Origin: Pseudomonas sp. RIT288
GTDB lineage: Bacteria; Pseudomonadota; Gammaproteobacteria; Pseudomonadales; Pseudomonadaceae
Direction: 5' to 3'
Length of the DNA: 64,000 nucleotides
NCBI RefSeq assembly: GCF_000631985.1
Contig: NZ_JFYN01000005.1
Span: forward strand, 124,001-188,000
Part shown: positions 54,709 to 63,609 of the stretch, in pieces
How the letters are laid out: each line of letters begins with the position of its first letter
How positions within the stretch are numbered: the stretch's first letter is position 1
The notes under the pieces: generated by a model
What the model was told of the DNA's origin: nothing
The model's database searches: none
Seen by the model: only the letters and a program-made list of their open reading frames with translations
Position numbers and translations under genes: made by a program

Positions 54709-57569
54709 TACAGGGCCTCCACTAATGCACGCACTTCATTCGCGCTGCCCACGGTGAGGGCTTGTTGAGCAAGGGTTTGCGCCTGGGTCAGGCTGAGTTC
54801 GCGGATGCGTGCCTTGACCTCGGCGATGCTGCGACCGGACACGCTCAGCTCATCGACGCCAAGGCCGACCAGCACCGGCACCGCCAGCGGATCCGCCGCC
54901 AGTTCGCCGCACACACCGACCCATTTGCCATGGGCATGCGCGGCGCGCACGGTGATGTCGATCAGTTGCAACACCGCCGGGTGCAGGCCGTCCGCTTGGG
55001 CCGAGAGTGTCGGGTGACCGCGGTCGATGGCCAGGGTGTATTGCGTCAGGTCGTTGGTGCCGACACTGAAGAAGTCGACTTCCTTGGCCAATACCGGCGC
55101 CAGCAATGCAGCGGACGGCACTTCGATCATGATCCCCAGTTGCAAGTCAGCGACCGGGATTTCCAGGCGCAGACGCTCGGTCATGTCGCGGGCCTGACGC
55201 CACTCTTCGACGCTGCCGACCATCGGGAACATGATCCGCAGCGGACGGTTGTCCGCCGAACGCAGCAAGGCGCGCAACTGCGCTTCCATGACCTGCGGGC
55301 GCTGCAACGTCAGGCGAATGCCGCGCACGCCGAGGAACGGGTTTTCTTCCTTGGCGATCGGCCAGTACGGCAGCGGTTTGTCGCCACCGACATCGAGGGT
55401 GCGCACCACCAGCGGTCGCCCGGCAAGGCCGTCGAGAACGCGGCGGTATTCGGCTTCCTGAGTGGCTTCATCCGGCGCCTGCGGGTGGGCCATGAAAATC
55501 AGTTCGGTGCGCAGCAGACCGATGCCTTCCGCGCCCTGCTCCACTGCGGCGGCGACACCGGTGCTTTCACCGATGTTGGCGAACACTTCCACGGCGTGAC
55601 CGTCAGTGGTGTGCGCCGGTTGATGACGTTGTTCGGCGGCAGCCTTGAGGCGCTGCTCACGGGTGTCGCGTTCTTCGGCGGCACGTTGCAGGGTCGCGGC
55701 ATCGGCGTCGACGTGCAGGCGACCGCGCTGGCCGTCGAGCAGCAACGGCGTGCCCGGTGCCAGCAGCAACACCGCGGCACCCGCACCGACCAGCGCTGGA
55801 ATTCCGAGAGCACGGGCGACGATTGCACTGTGCGCCGTGGCGCCGCCGCGAGCGGTGAGAATCCCCGCCACCCGCGCCGGATCCAGCCGTGCGACGTCCG
55901 ACGGGCCGACCTCGTCCATCACCAGAATGTACGGTTGTTCAGGCTCGTTCGGCGTTTGCACACCGCAAAGTTGCGCCAGCACCCGGCGCCCGATGTCCCG
56001 CAGATCCGCCGCCCGCTCAGCGAGCAATGCGTCCTGCAGCGATTCCTGTTGCTTGGCCGCTGCTTCGATCACCGCCATCCACGCCGCTTCGGCGCTTTCG
56101 CCCTGCTTGAGGCGGGTGTCGACTTCGTCGGTCAGTTCCGGGTCGTCGAGCATTTCCTGGTGGGTGATAAAGATCTCGCGGATGGCCTTGGCCTTGCTGC
56201 GTTCGATCAGGCCTTGGATGTCACGGCGCACATCGCTCAGCGCTTGCTTGAGGCGCTCGCGTTCAATGGCGGCGGACTCACCGCGCAACGGGTAATCGAT
56301 AGCCTGCTGCACCTGAATGTGCGCTGGCCCAATGGCGATGCCCGGTGCAGCAGGGATCGCCTGCAACTGCGCGCCGGACGCCGGGGCGATCAGCACCTCG
56401 GCGATTTCGGCGATGACTTCGCGTTGCTGGCTCACGGCCGGCAGCGGTTCGACTTCTTCGCCGAGGCCTTCTTCGATAGCGGCCAGCAGCGCCGGCAAGG
56501 CGTCGGCGGCGATGCTCGGTTCGGCGATCAACTCCAGCACCTGACCACGCCGCGCGCCGAGGCTCAGCAGCTTGCTCAGGCTTTTCACCGACACGGCGCT
56601 GTCTGCGCTGTCGACGATGCGCACACGGATTTCGCCGTCAAAACTCTTCGCCAGTTGCGCAAGAATCTTCGCCGGACGAGCATGCAGACCGTGGGCGTTG
56701 GCCAGGGCAATACGCGCGCTCGGCCAATCGGCGGGCAATTCGCCGCCGAGCACTTCAAGGACTTTACGACTGCTGGTGGCCCGGCCCAACTCATGGCCGC
56801 GCCCTTCAATGAGCAATGCGCACAGACGCTCAAGCAGCGCCTGATGCGCCTCACCCAAACTGGCCAGACAAAACAGACCGCTCAGTGGCTGACCGAGGTA
56901 ACGCATCGGTTTGTCCGGGGTGACGAACGCCAGGCCCGGGCGCTTCACGGTTTGCTCGCTGTGCAGCCACCAGAGGCCATCGCCCAGCGGCAGCGCCTCG
57001 ACTTGTTGCAACACACCGGCAAAACCGTTGCTCACACAATCGGCCTGCCGCAGCAGACGCGCACCACGCCAGACCAGTTCTTCGAAATCGTCAGCCGACA
57101 CGCCGAGGCCGATCATCTGCGCATCCAGCGCCAGTTCCTGCGGCGCACCTTGCAACAGTTTCAGCAGCGCTTCCGGCGAGCTGGCGCGGCGCAGGGCCTG
57201 ACCCAGATCGGTCTCGCCGAGGGCGCGAGTCAGCAGTTGCAACAGGCGCAGGTGTTCGTCGGATTTGGCGGCGATGCCGATCGCCAGATAAACGATCTGG
57301 CCGTCACCCCAATCCACGCCCTCGGGAAACTGCATCAGCCGTACGCCGGTGGCGAACACTTGATCGCGGGTCTCGGGCGTACCGTGGGGAATGGCAATAC
57401 CCTGGCCGAGAAAGGTCGAGCCTTGGGCTTCCCGGGCCTGCAAGCCGGCGAGGTAGCCATCGGCGACCAGGCCATCGGCCACCAGATGATTGGCGAGTAG
57501 TTGCAGGGCGGCGGGTTTATCCATAGCCGATTGGCCCATGGATATCTGCTCTATAGTGAGCTCGAGCAT
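54708..57569 (-). CDS. fruB: Fructose PTS phosphotransfer protein, EIIA-HPr-EI fusion
   Basis: A 953-aa cytoplasmic multiphosphoryl-transfer protein carrying the whole soluble fructose PTS. Its parts are EIIA-Fru (about 1-145, phospho-His62 in AIPHGTPE), a linker, HPr (about 285-370, phospho-His296 in NAHGLHARP) and enzyme I (about 400-953, phospho-His580 in GGATAHSAI; PEP-binding regions such as RTLDVGGDKPLPYW). The start is ATG 57569 after AAAGGAG. It is the first gene of fruBKA and sits behind the Cra operator. Confidence 0.95.
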   Translation of the reverse strand: MLELTIEQISMGQSAMDKPAALQLLANHLVADGLVADGYLAGLQAREAQGSTFLGQGIAIPHGTPETRDQVFATGVRLMQFPEGVDWGDGQIVYLAIGIAAKSDEHLRLLQLLTRALGETDLGQALRRASSPEALLKLLQGAPQELALDAQMIGLGVSADDFEELVWRGARLLRQADCVSNGFAGVLQQVEALPLGDGLWWLHSEQTVKRPGLAFVTPDKPMRYLGQPLSGLFCLASLGEAHQALLERLCALLIEGRGHELGRATSSRKVLEVLGGELPADWPSARIALANAHGLHARPAKILAQLAKSFDGEIRVRIVDSADSAVSVKSLSKLLSLGARRGQVLELIAEPSIAADALPALLAAIEEGLGEEVEPLPAVSQQREVIAEIAEVLIAPASGAQLQAIPAAPGIAIGPAHIQVQQAIDYPLRGESAAIERERLKQALSDVRRDIQGLIERSKAKAIREIFITHQEMLDDPELTDEVDTRLKQGESAEAAWMAVIEAAAKQQESLQDALLAERAADLRDIGRRVLAQLCGVQTPNEPEQPYILVMDEVGPSDVARLDPARVAGILTARGGATAHSAIVARALGIPALVGAGAAVLLLAPGTPLLLDGQRGRLHVDADAATLQRAAEERDTREQRLKAAAEQRHQPAHTTDGHAVEVFANIGESTGVAAAVEQGAEGIGLLRTELIFMAHPQAPDEATQEAEYRRVLDGLAGRPLVVRTLDVGGDKPLPYWPIAKEENPFLGVRGIRLTLQRPQVMEAQLRALLRSADNRPLRIMFPMVGSVEEWRQARDMTERLRLEIPVADLQLGIMIEVPSAALLAPVLAKEVDFFSVGTNDLTQYTLAIDRGHPTLSAQADGLHPAVLQLIDITVRAAHAHGKWVGVCGELAADPLAVPVLVGLGVDELSVSGRSIAEVKARIRELSLTQAQTLAQQALTVGSANEVRALVEAL

Positions 57570-57718
57570 GCGATCTCCTTTTTGGCACATGGATGCGCCA
57601 GGATATTGTTTTGAATGGTCACAGCTTAGGCGCTGGTCAGCCTGCTTTTCAGCGGAAGTTTTGGCGGTTTCACGGCAGAACCGGCCAAAGGCGTCTAAAA
57701 CGTAGAAAATACGCTTGC

Positions 57719-57730
57719 TGAAACGTTTAA
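57719..57730. promoter_or_regulatory. Cra/FruR operator
   Basis: TGAAACGTTTAA; on the minus strand TTAAACGTTTCA, the form I recall for the P. putida Cra site at PfruB. It lies 150 bp upstream of fruB and 146 bp upstream of cra, so it could serve both promoters. Fructose-1-phosphate relieves repression in the family. Confidence 0.8.
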
Positions 57731-57875
57731 TCTAGATTGATCGGCACGTTACTCGATAATGTCTCATCCTTGAAGTCCAACTTGTCGGATGCGCTGCGAC
57801 AATAGTCGTCTGCCCGAATCGGGTAGGATTGGCGAAAATGTGGCGGCAAGCTCGAAAAAACAAGGAAATACCGGG

Positions 57876-58871
57876 TTGAAACTCAGTGATATCGCGCGGT
57901 TGGCCGGAGTGTCCGTGACCACCGCCAGCTACGTCATCAACGGCAAGGCCGAACAGCAACGCATCAGCAACGCCACGGTCGAGCGGGTGCGTGCGGTCGT
58001 CGAACAGCACGGCTTCACCCCCAATCCACAAGCGGCCGGGTTGCGCAGTCGGCACACCCGCACGTTGGGTTTTATTCTGCCGGACCTGGAAAACCCCAGT
58101 TACGCGCGGATCGCCAAACTGCTCGAGCAAGGCGCGCGCGCGCGCGGCTATCAGTTGCTGATTGCCAGCTCCGACGATGCGCCGGACAGCGAGCGCCAGT
58201 TGCTGCAACTGTTCAAGGCGCGCCGTTGCGATGCGCTGATCGTCGCCAGTTGCCTGCCGGCCGGTGACGACAGCTATCACCAGTTGCAGGCCAAGGGCTT
58301 GCCGATCATCGCCATCGACCGGGTCATGGAACCCGAGCACTTCTGCTCGGTGATCAGTGACGACCGTGAAGCCAGTCTGCACCTGACTCAGAGCCTGCTC
58401 GATCCGCAGCCGAAACAGATCGTGCTGCTCGGCGCGCGTCCGGAGCTGAGCATCAGTCAGGAACGTGCTGCCGGCTTCAAGCAGGCACTGGTCGACTTCA
58501 AAGGCGAAGTGCTGATCGAGCACGCCGAGTCCTTCAGTCGCGAATGCGGCAAGCAACTGATGGAAGAACTCCTGCAACGTCTGGGGCATTTGCCGGATGC
58601 GCTGGTGACCACGTCCTACGTGCTGTTGCAGGGCGTGTTCGATGCGCTGCATGACTTCCCGCTCAAATCCCGCCCGCTGCGTCTGGGCACCTTCGGCGAC
58701 ACGCAGTTGCTCGACTTCCTGCCGCTGCCGGTCAACGCCATGGCCCAGCAGCACCAGTTGATCGCCGACAAGGCCCTGGAACTGGCGCTGGCCGCCGTCG
58801 AGCAATCGCAATACAAGCCTGGCGTGCAGGCCATCGCGCGGACCTTCAAGCAGCGCATTCACCGGGACTGA
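57876..58871 (+). CDS. cra: Catabolite repressor/activator Cra (FruR), LacI family
   Basis: A 331-aa regulator with a LacI-type HTH and hinge at residues 1-60 (LSDIARLAGVSVTTASYVIN, then VVEQHGFTPNPQAAGLRS) and a periplasmic-binding-protein-like effector domain after it. The TTG at 57876 is chosen because AAGGAA lies 8 bp upstream and the length equals the 331 aa I recall for P. putida Cra. A GTG at 57840 would add 12 residues. It is divergent from fruBKA, with the operator between. Confidence 0.9.
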   Translation: MKLSDIARLAGVSVTTASYVINGKAEQQRISNATVERVRAVVEQHGFTPNPQAAGLRSRHTRTLGFILPDLENPSYARIAKLLEQGARARGYQLLIASSDDAPDSERQLLQLFKARRCDALIVASCLPAGDDSYHQLQAKGLPIIAIDRVMEPEHFCSVISDDREASLHLTQSLLDPQPKQIVLLGARPELSISQERAAGFKQALVDFKGEVLIEHAESFSRECGKQLMEELLQRLGHLPDALVTTSYVLLQGVFDALHDFPLKSRPLRLGTFGDTQLLDFLPLPVNAMAQQHQLIADKALELALAAVEQSQYKPGVQAIARTFKQRIHRD

Positions 58872-58874
58872 ACC

Positions 58875-59651
58875 GTGGAGCTGATCGACAGCCACACCCA
58901 CCTCGACTTCCCCGACTTCGACGCCGATCGCTCAGCCTTGCTCGCCGAAAGCCGCGCCCTCGGGGTGCGGCGGATGGTGGTGCTGGGGGTTTATCAGGGC
59001 AATTGGCAACGGGTGTGGGAGCTGGTGCAGAGCGATGCCGACCTGTATGCGGCATTCGGTCTGCATCCGGTGTACCTCGATCAGCATCGCCCCGAAGATC
59101 TACGCGCACTCGGCGACTGGCTGACACGGCTGCGCGGCCATCGGCAACTGTGTGCGGTAGGCGAGATCGGTCTGGATTACTTCATCGAAACCCTCGACCG
59201 CGAACGCCAGCAGGCACTGTTCGAGGCCCAGCTGCAACTGGCGGCAGATTTCGAACTGCCGGCGCTGATCCACGTCCGCCGCAGCCACGCGGCGGTGATC
59301 GCCACGCTCAAACGCTTCAAGCTCAAGCGCGCCGGAATCATTCACGCCTTCGCCGGCAGCCGCGAAGAAGCACGCGAATACATCAAGCTCGGTTTCAAAC
59401 TGGGTCTGGGTGGCGCGCCTACCTGGCCGCAGGCGTTGCGCATGCATCGGGTCCTGGTGGATCTGCCGCTGGCGTCGATCGTACTGGAAACCGACTCACC
59501 GGACATGGCGCCAGCGATGTTCCCCGGAGTACGCAATACCCCGGCGCACTTGCCGGCGATCTGTGCGGCGCTCGCCGAACTGATGAACATCAGCCCGAAA
59601 CAACTGGCCGCGACCAGCACCGCCAACAGCTGCGAAGTGTTCGGTTGGTAA
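58875..59651 (+). CDS. TatD-family metal-dependent hydrolase
   Basis: A 258-aa TIM-barrel metallo-hydrolase with metal ligands in DSHTHLDF (residues 5-12), Glu in GEIGLDYF (about 97), and later His residues in LIHVRRS and IIHAFAGS, then ETDSPDM. The family has 3'-5' DNase or D-aminoacyl-hydrolase-like activities; this cell's substrate is not known. The GTG at 58875 is 3 bp after the cra stop, so it is co-transcribed with cra. Confidence 0.9.
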   Translation: MELIDSHTHLDFPDFDADRSALLAESRALGVRRMVVLGVYQGNWQRVWELVQSDADLYAAFGLHPVYLDQHRPEDLRALGDWLTRLRGHRQLCAVGEIGLDYFIETLDRERQQALFEAQLQLAADFELPALIHVRRSHAAVIATLKRFKLKRAGIIHAFAGSREEAREYIKLGFKLGLGGAPTWPQALRMHRVLVDLPLASIVLETDSPDMAPAMFPGVRNTPAHLPAICAALAELMNISPKQLAATSTANSCEVFGW

Positions 59652-59659
59652 CACAACCT

Positions 59660-59753
59660 CTGTAGGCGCTGCGAAACGCTGCGATCTTTTGCTCCTGGTT
59701 TTAAAAACAAGATCAAAAGTTCGCAGCCTCGTTTCGCTCGGCAGCGCCTACAG
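59660..59753. repeat. REPIN (GATC-type, variant)
   Basis: CTGTAGGCGCTGCGAAACGC and the inverted copy ending in GGCAGCGCCTACAG. Confidence 0.85.
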
Positions 59754-59770
59754 TCAGTTCGCGTGCGCCC

Positions 59771-59874
59771 TGTGGTGAGGGGATTCATCCCCGATGGACT
59801 GCGCAGCAGTCCCTGATCACTTACGGGCATGGGGAGACGCTTCGCGTCCCATCGGGGATGAATCCCCTCGCCAC
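59771..59874. repeat. REPIN of a fourth type (GGGGATTCATCCCC core)
   Basis: TGTGGTGAGGGGATTCATCC and the inverted copy GGATGAATCCCCTCGCCAC, with internal GGACTGCGCAGCAGTCC and GGAGACGCTTCGCGTCCC hairpins. It is adjacent to the chemoreceptor 3' end. Confidence 0.88.
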
Positions 59875-59897
59875 TGGGTCTTCCGCTGGGTCAGGAT

Positions 59898-61928
59898 TCA
59901 GACGCGGAACGCGCTTATCAGTTGTTTCAGTTCCACCACCTGCGCCGACAGTGCCCGGCTGGCGTCTTCGGTCTGGTGCGCACCCTGCGCCGTGCGCTCG
60001 CCGGCGCGGTTGATCTCGACGATGTTCTGGTCGATGTCATGGGCCACGGCAGTCTGTTGCTCCACGGCGGCAGCGATCTGCTGGTTCTGATCGACGATCA
60101 TGCCTACCGCGCCGAGGATGTTTTCCAGCGCCTGCTGAACCTTTTCCGACTGCCCGACCGTGCCGTTGGCCATCTGATGGCTGACGCCCATGGCTTTCAC
60201 CGCCGCGCCGACGCCGCCATGCAGTTTGGCGATCATCTGCTCGATTTCTTCGGTCGATTGCTGGGTGCGCTTGGCCAACGTACGCACTTCGTCCGCCACC
60301 ACCGCGAACCCTCGCCCCTGCTCGCCGGCCCGGGCCGCTTCGATGGCGGCATTGAGCGCCAGCAGGTTGGTCTGTTCGGCAATGCTTTTGATCACTTCCA
60401 GTACGCGACTGATCGACTGGCTGTCGCTGGCCAACTGGTTGATCACCAGCACCGATTGATCGATCTCGCTGGCCAGCGCGGCAATGCTGCCCTGCTGCGA
60501 CTCCACCAGTGTGCGACCGCTGACGGTTTCATCGTTGACGCTGTGCGCGCTGCTCACCGCTGCCGCTGCGCTGCGTGCAACTTCCAGCGAGGTCGCTGAC
60601 ATCTGGTTCATCGCGGTCGCCACTTGCTCGATCTGCGTGCGCTGCCCGGCCACCGCCTGATTGCTTTGCGCCGAGACAGTCTGCACCTGCCCGGCCTGGC
60701 GTTCGACCTCTGCCACCGTATGGCCGACCCGCTCGATCAGGTCGTGGATTTTCCTCACCGTGCCGTTGAACACCTCACCCAGCTCGCCCAGTTCATCGCG
60801 GCTGCTGGCCTTGAAATTGACCGTCATGTCACCGGCGGCAACCTTGTCCATCATCGCGCCCAGGCGCTTGAGCGTGGTGCGGGTCGAGGCGTAGAAACCA
60901 GCGTAGAGATAGAAAATCAGCACAAACACCACCGCCAGCGCCACCGCTTGCAACACCATGTGCGTGCGGTTTTGCGCCAGGCGCTGCTGCAGTTGGGTAT
61001 CAAGGAATTTCAGGGTCGCGTCATTGAGCTGGTAGGTCTGCGCCATCAGCCCGGTGACCTGATCGTAAAACGCCTGCCACGGGGTATCGAGGGTCTCGGC
61101 CACCACGACTTTCGCCTCAAACAGTTCACTGGCCTGTTTGAGCGACGCCTTGCTGCTGTCGGCCGGTGCGCTGAGGCTGGCGCGCGCGGCCTGGCTGGAG
61201 TCGAGGGCGTCCTGCAATTTCAACGCGTATTCGGCCTGGAGCTTTTCGATCTGCGCCAGCAACTCGTCGAAACGGGTGCTCGACGAACTGTTGAGAAAGC
61301 CCTGCCCCAACGAATACGACCCAATGGCCCGACCTTCGCCCAAGGTCTGGGACACGGCCGGGGTGATGTTGGTGAGCAGCTCGCTGAGCTGGCGGATGTC
61401 GCTCTGATTGTCGCGGCTCAAACCGGCCTGACTGGCGATGATCTGGCTGAAAATCTGCGCGTTGCCAAGCAGTTTGCCGATCATCGCGCTTTTGCTTTGC
61501 AGGGAGCTTTCCGCCTGTTGGGCCTTGAACGCGCTGGTCATTTCATCGCGTTTGCCGTCGAACAGTTTGATCTGCTCGGGATCGTCGGTCATCGCTTGCA
61601 GACCTTGCAAGCGTGCCAGCACGGTTTGCTCCAGGCTGCTGATCTGCGCTTCAAGATTGTCGGCTTTGCCGGACTGGCCGAGGGTGACGTTGATCTGCAC
61701 CAGATTGTTCAGCGTCTCCAGATCCCGGCGCAGGCTCAGGCTGCTGCCCAGCAGATCGAGGCTCTGCAACTCGACCCGGGTGCCCTGAAATTCACGATAG
61801 GAGTCGCGCACCAGATAAAAATTGGTCACCAGCATCGGCACGAGGAACAGCACGCTGATCAGGCTGAACTTCATGCCGAAGCTCAGACGGTTCATCAGCG
61901 AGACGGCGGGATAGAGCAAGCTCTTCAC
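59898..61928 (-). CDS. Methyl-accepting chemotaxis protein
   Basis: A 676-aa chemoreceptor. TM1 is at about residues 20-40 and TM2 at about 325-346, enclosing a large helical periplasmic sensor. HAMP follows (about 347-400), then a signalling domain with the conserved hairpin tip EQTNLLALNAAIEAARAGEQ and GFAVVADEVRTLAKR. The start is GTG 61928 with GGGAGA 9 bp upstream; ATG 61895 would drop 11 residues. The sensor is too divergent to name a ligand. It is monocistronic. Confidence 0.92.
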   Translation of the reverse strand: MKSLLYPAVSLMNRLSFGMKFSLISVLFLVPMLVTNFYLVRDSYREFQGTRVELQSLDLLGSSLSLRRDLETLNNLVQINVTLGQSGKADNLEAQISSLEQTVLARLQGLQAMTDDPEQIKLFDGKRDEMTSAFKAQQAESSLQSKSAMIGKLLGNAQIFSQIIASQAGLSRDNQSDIRQLSELLTNITPAVSQTLGEGRAIGSYSLGQGFLNSSSSTRFDELLAQIEKLQAEYALKLQDALDSSQAARASLSAPADSSKASLKQASELFEAKVVVAETLDTPWQAFYDQVTGLMAQTYQLNDATLKFLDTQLQQRLAQNRTHMVLQAVALAVVFVLIFYLYAGFYASTRTTLKRLGAMMDKVAAGDMTVNFKASSRDELGELGEVFNGTVRKIHDLIERVGHTVAEVERQAGQVQTVSAQSNQAVAGQRTQIEQVATAMNQMSATSLEVARSAAAAVSSAHSVNDETVSGRTLVESQQGSIAALASEIDQSVLVINQLASDSQSISRVLEVIKSIAEQTNLLALNAAIEAARAGEQGRGFAVVADEVRTLAKRTQQSTEEIEQMIAKLHGGVGAAVKAMGVSHQMANGTVGQSEKVQQALENILGAVGMIVDQNQQIAAAVEQQTAVAHDIDQNIVEINRAGERTAQGAHQTEDASRALSAQVVELKQLISAFRV

Positions 61929-62056
61929 TGGAAGTCTCCCTTGGCTTTTCTTGTTTTTATTGGCAGGCGCGGGGCGAAAGCAGATAGCCACTATCGGCGC
62001 TGTCTCTGTATAGCTCAAATCGGCGGGAGGTTTTGTAACTTAAGGTTAACGACAAA

Positions 62057-62137
62057 AAAGATCGCAGCCTTCGGCAGCTCCTACAGGAAAACCACGATCC
62101 CGGTGTAGGAGCTGCCGCAGGCTGCGATCTTTTGATC
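62057..62137. repeat. REPIN (GATC-type)
   Basis: AAAGATCGCAGCCTTCGGCA arm and the inverted GGAGCTGCCGCAGGCTGCGA arm, followed by GATCTTTTGATC, just beyond the ampE stop. Confidence 0.9.
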
Positions 62138-62148
62138 CTGCTTTAAAG

Positions 62149-62988
62149 TCAGTGGATCAGCACGGTCCACAAGGCAAAACCGGCATACCACAGCACCGCC
62201 GCGCGCAGCAGCAGTTCCCACAGGCAATCCAGCGTGTTGATGCCTTCAGGACCGACCACCGGCGGCGGGATCTCACCCGCTGCCAGCCCGACCTTGTTGA
62301 TCAGCTGCGCGGCGCTGATGTTCCAGTTCAGCAGCTCATGCAACATCACCCGGCTGACCGCGACGAAGTTGCCGACCAGCGCAAGGCTGGCAGCCAGCAG
62401 GCGCACCGGCAACCAGTCAAAGGCGTGACGTAACTGGCCGGCACGTTCGGCGAGCGCCGGGTTCTGGCTGTTTTCTTCAGCCAATGCGAGCAAGCGATAA
62501 GCCAGCGCCGCGACCGGACCGAGCACGAAGTACCAGAAGATCACCGCGAAGAAACTCTGGTAAGCCTGCCACAACAGATGGCCTTGCACCTGATCCAGCA
62601 ATTGCTCACCACTGTCGGCACAGATATCCAGATCACGCTTGGCCACATGCGCGGCCGCTTGCAGGTCTTCGCGCCGCCAGGCGTCACGAAATGGCCCGAG
62701 GCCACCGAGCAGATCACCGCGCCCCAGCGCGTAAATCACCACCAGCAAATGCACCGGCAATGCCAGCAAGCCGTACGCAACGGGTTCCAGTACCACCAGC
62801 AACAAGCCGAGCAGCGCCACCGGCAGCAACACCAGAATCGTCAGTACCAGCCATGGTCGCCGGGCCAGGCGCTCGCTGGTTTCGAGTTTGTGCAGTTCGC
62901 GGATCCATCCGCCATCGCGTTGAACCCGATGGCGCAGGGCCGAGAATTTCTCGATCCAGACCGCCAGCAGTAACACCAGAAAACTCAT
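62149..62988 (-). CDS. ampE: AmpE-type inner-membrane protein
   Basis: A 279-aa membrane protein with four helices (for example MSFLVLLLAVWIEKFSAL and LVLTILVLLPVALLGLLLVV). It corresponds to AmpE of the ampDE operon, a putative sensory or transporter protein in beta-lactamase regulation whose role is unresolved. Its ATG overlaps the ampD stop (ATGA). Confidence 0.9.
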   Translation of the reverse strand: MSFLVLLLAVWIEKFSALRHRVQRDGGWIRELHKLETSERLARRPWLVLTILVLLPVALLGLLLVVLEPVAYGLLALPVHLLVVIYALGRGDLLGGLGPFRDAWRREDLQAAAHVAKRDLDICADSGEQLLDQVQGHLLWQAYQSFFAVIFWYFVLGPVAALAYRLLALAEENSQNPALAERAGQLRHAFDWLPVRLLAASLALVGNFVAVSRVMLHELLNWNISAAQLINKVGLAAGEIPPPVVGPEGINTLDCLWELLLRAAVLWYAGFALWTVLIH

Positions 62989-63545
62989 TGTCCTTCCTCT
63001 TGTGCCAGGGCTGCGCGGTAACGCGCCCAGTCGAATGCCGGGCCAGGATCGGTCTTGCGCCCGGGTGCGATGTCGCTGTGCCCGCAGATACGGGCGCCGG
63101 TGATGGCCGGAAATGCTGTTTGCAGCTGACGCGTCAGCGTGATCAGCGCCTGATACTGCGCATCGGTAAAGGGCAGATCATCAGTGCCTTCGAGCTCGAT
63201 GCCCACGGAAAAATCGTTACAGGTTTCCCGGCCTTCGAACATCGACACGCCAGCATGCCACGCCCGCTCAAGACAGGAGACAAACTGGGTGACGCTGCCG
63301 TCACGCTCGATCAGAAAATGCGCCGAGACGCGCAGGTCGGCAATTCCTGCAAAATAGGGATGCTCGGTGACATCCAGACGATTCTGGAAAAATTCCTGCA
63401 CCTTGCCGGTGGCGAACTGCGCCGGCGGCAGGCTGATGTTGTGGATCACCAACAGGGAGATTTCGCCCGCAGGGCGTTCATTGAAGTTGGGCGATGGGCA
63501 GACCTGTACCCCGTGACACCACCCGCTAGCGGGATCCAACTGCAT
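62985..63545 (-). CDS. ampD: 1,6-anhydro-N-acetylmuramyl-L-alanine amidase
   Basis: A 186-aa cytoplasmic zinc amidase that removes the peptide from anhydromuropeptides during cell-wall recycling, so keeping AmpR-controlled beta-lactamase low. Zinc ligands by alignment to E. coli AmpD (His34, His154, Asp164) are His35 (LVIHN), His156 and Asp166 (GHSDIAPGRKTDPG). The start is ATG 63545 (MQLDPASG); further in-frame codons upstream are not conserved. It forms ampDE with the next gene. Confidence 0.95.
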   Translation of the reverse strand: MQLDPASGWCHGVQVCPSPNFNERPAGEISLLVIHNISLPPAQFATGKVQEFFQNRLDVTEHPYFAGIADLRVSAHFLIERDGSVTQFVSCLERAWHAGVSMFEGRETCNDFSVGIELEGTDDLPFTDAQYQALITLTRQLQTAFPAITGARICGHSDIAPGRKTDPGPAFDWARYRAALAQEEGQ

Positions 63546-63609
63546 ACCGATTCCTTCAACGCCGACTGTGTTGGCGCCCAGTATGCCGTGATCGGCCCCC
63601 GGCGCGCGA

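Noticed and set aside
54762..57500. 912-codon plus-strand open frame
   Set aside because: It lies entirely opposite fruB, whose three PTS domains and active-site histidines are clear; the frame is open because of high G+C codon bias.
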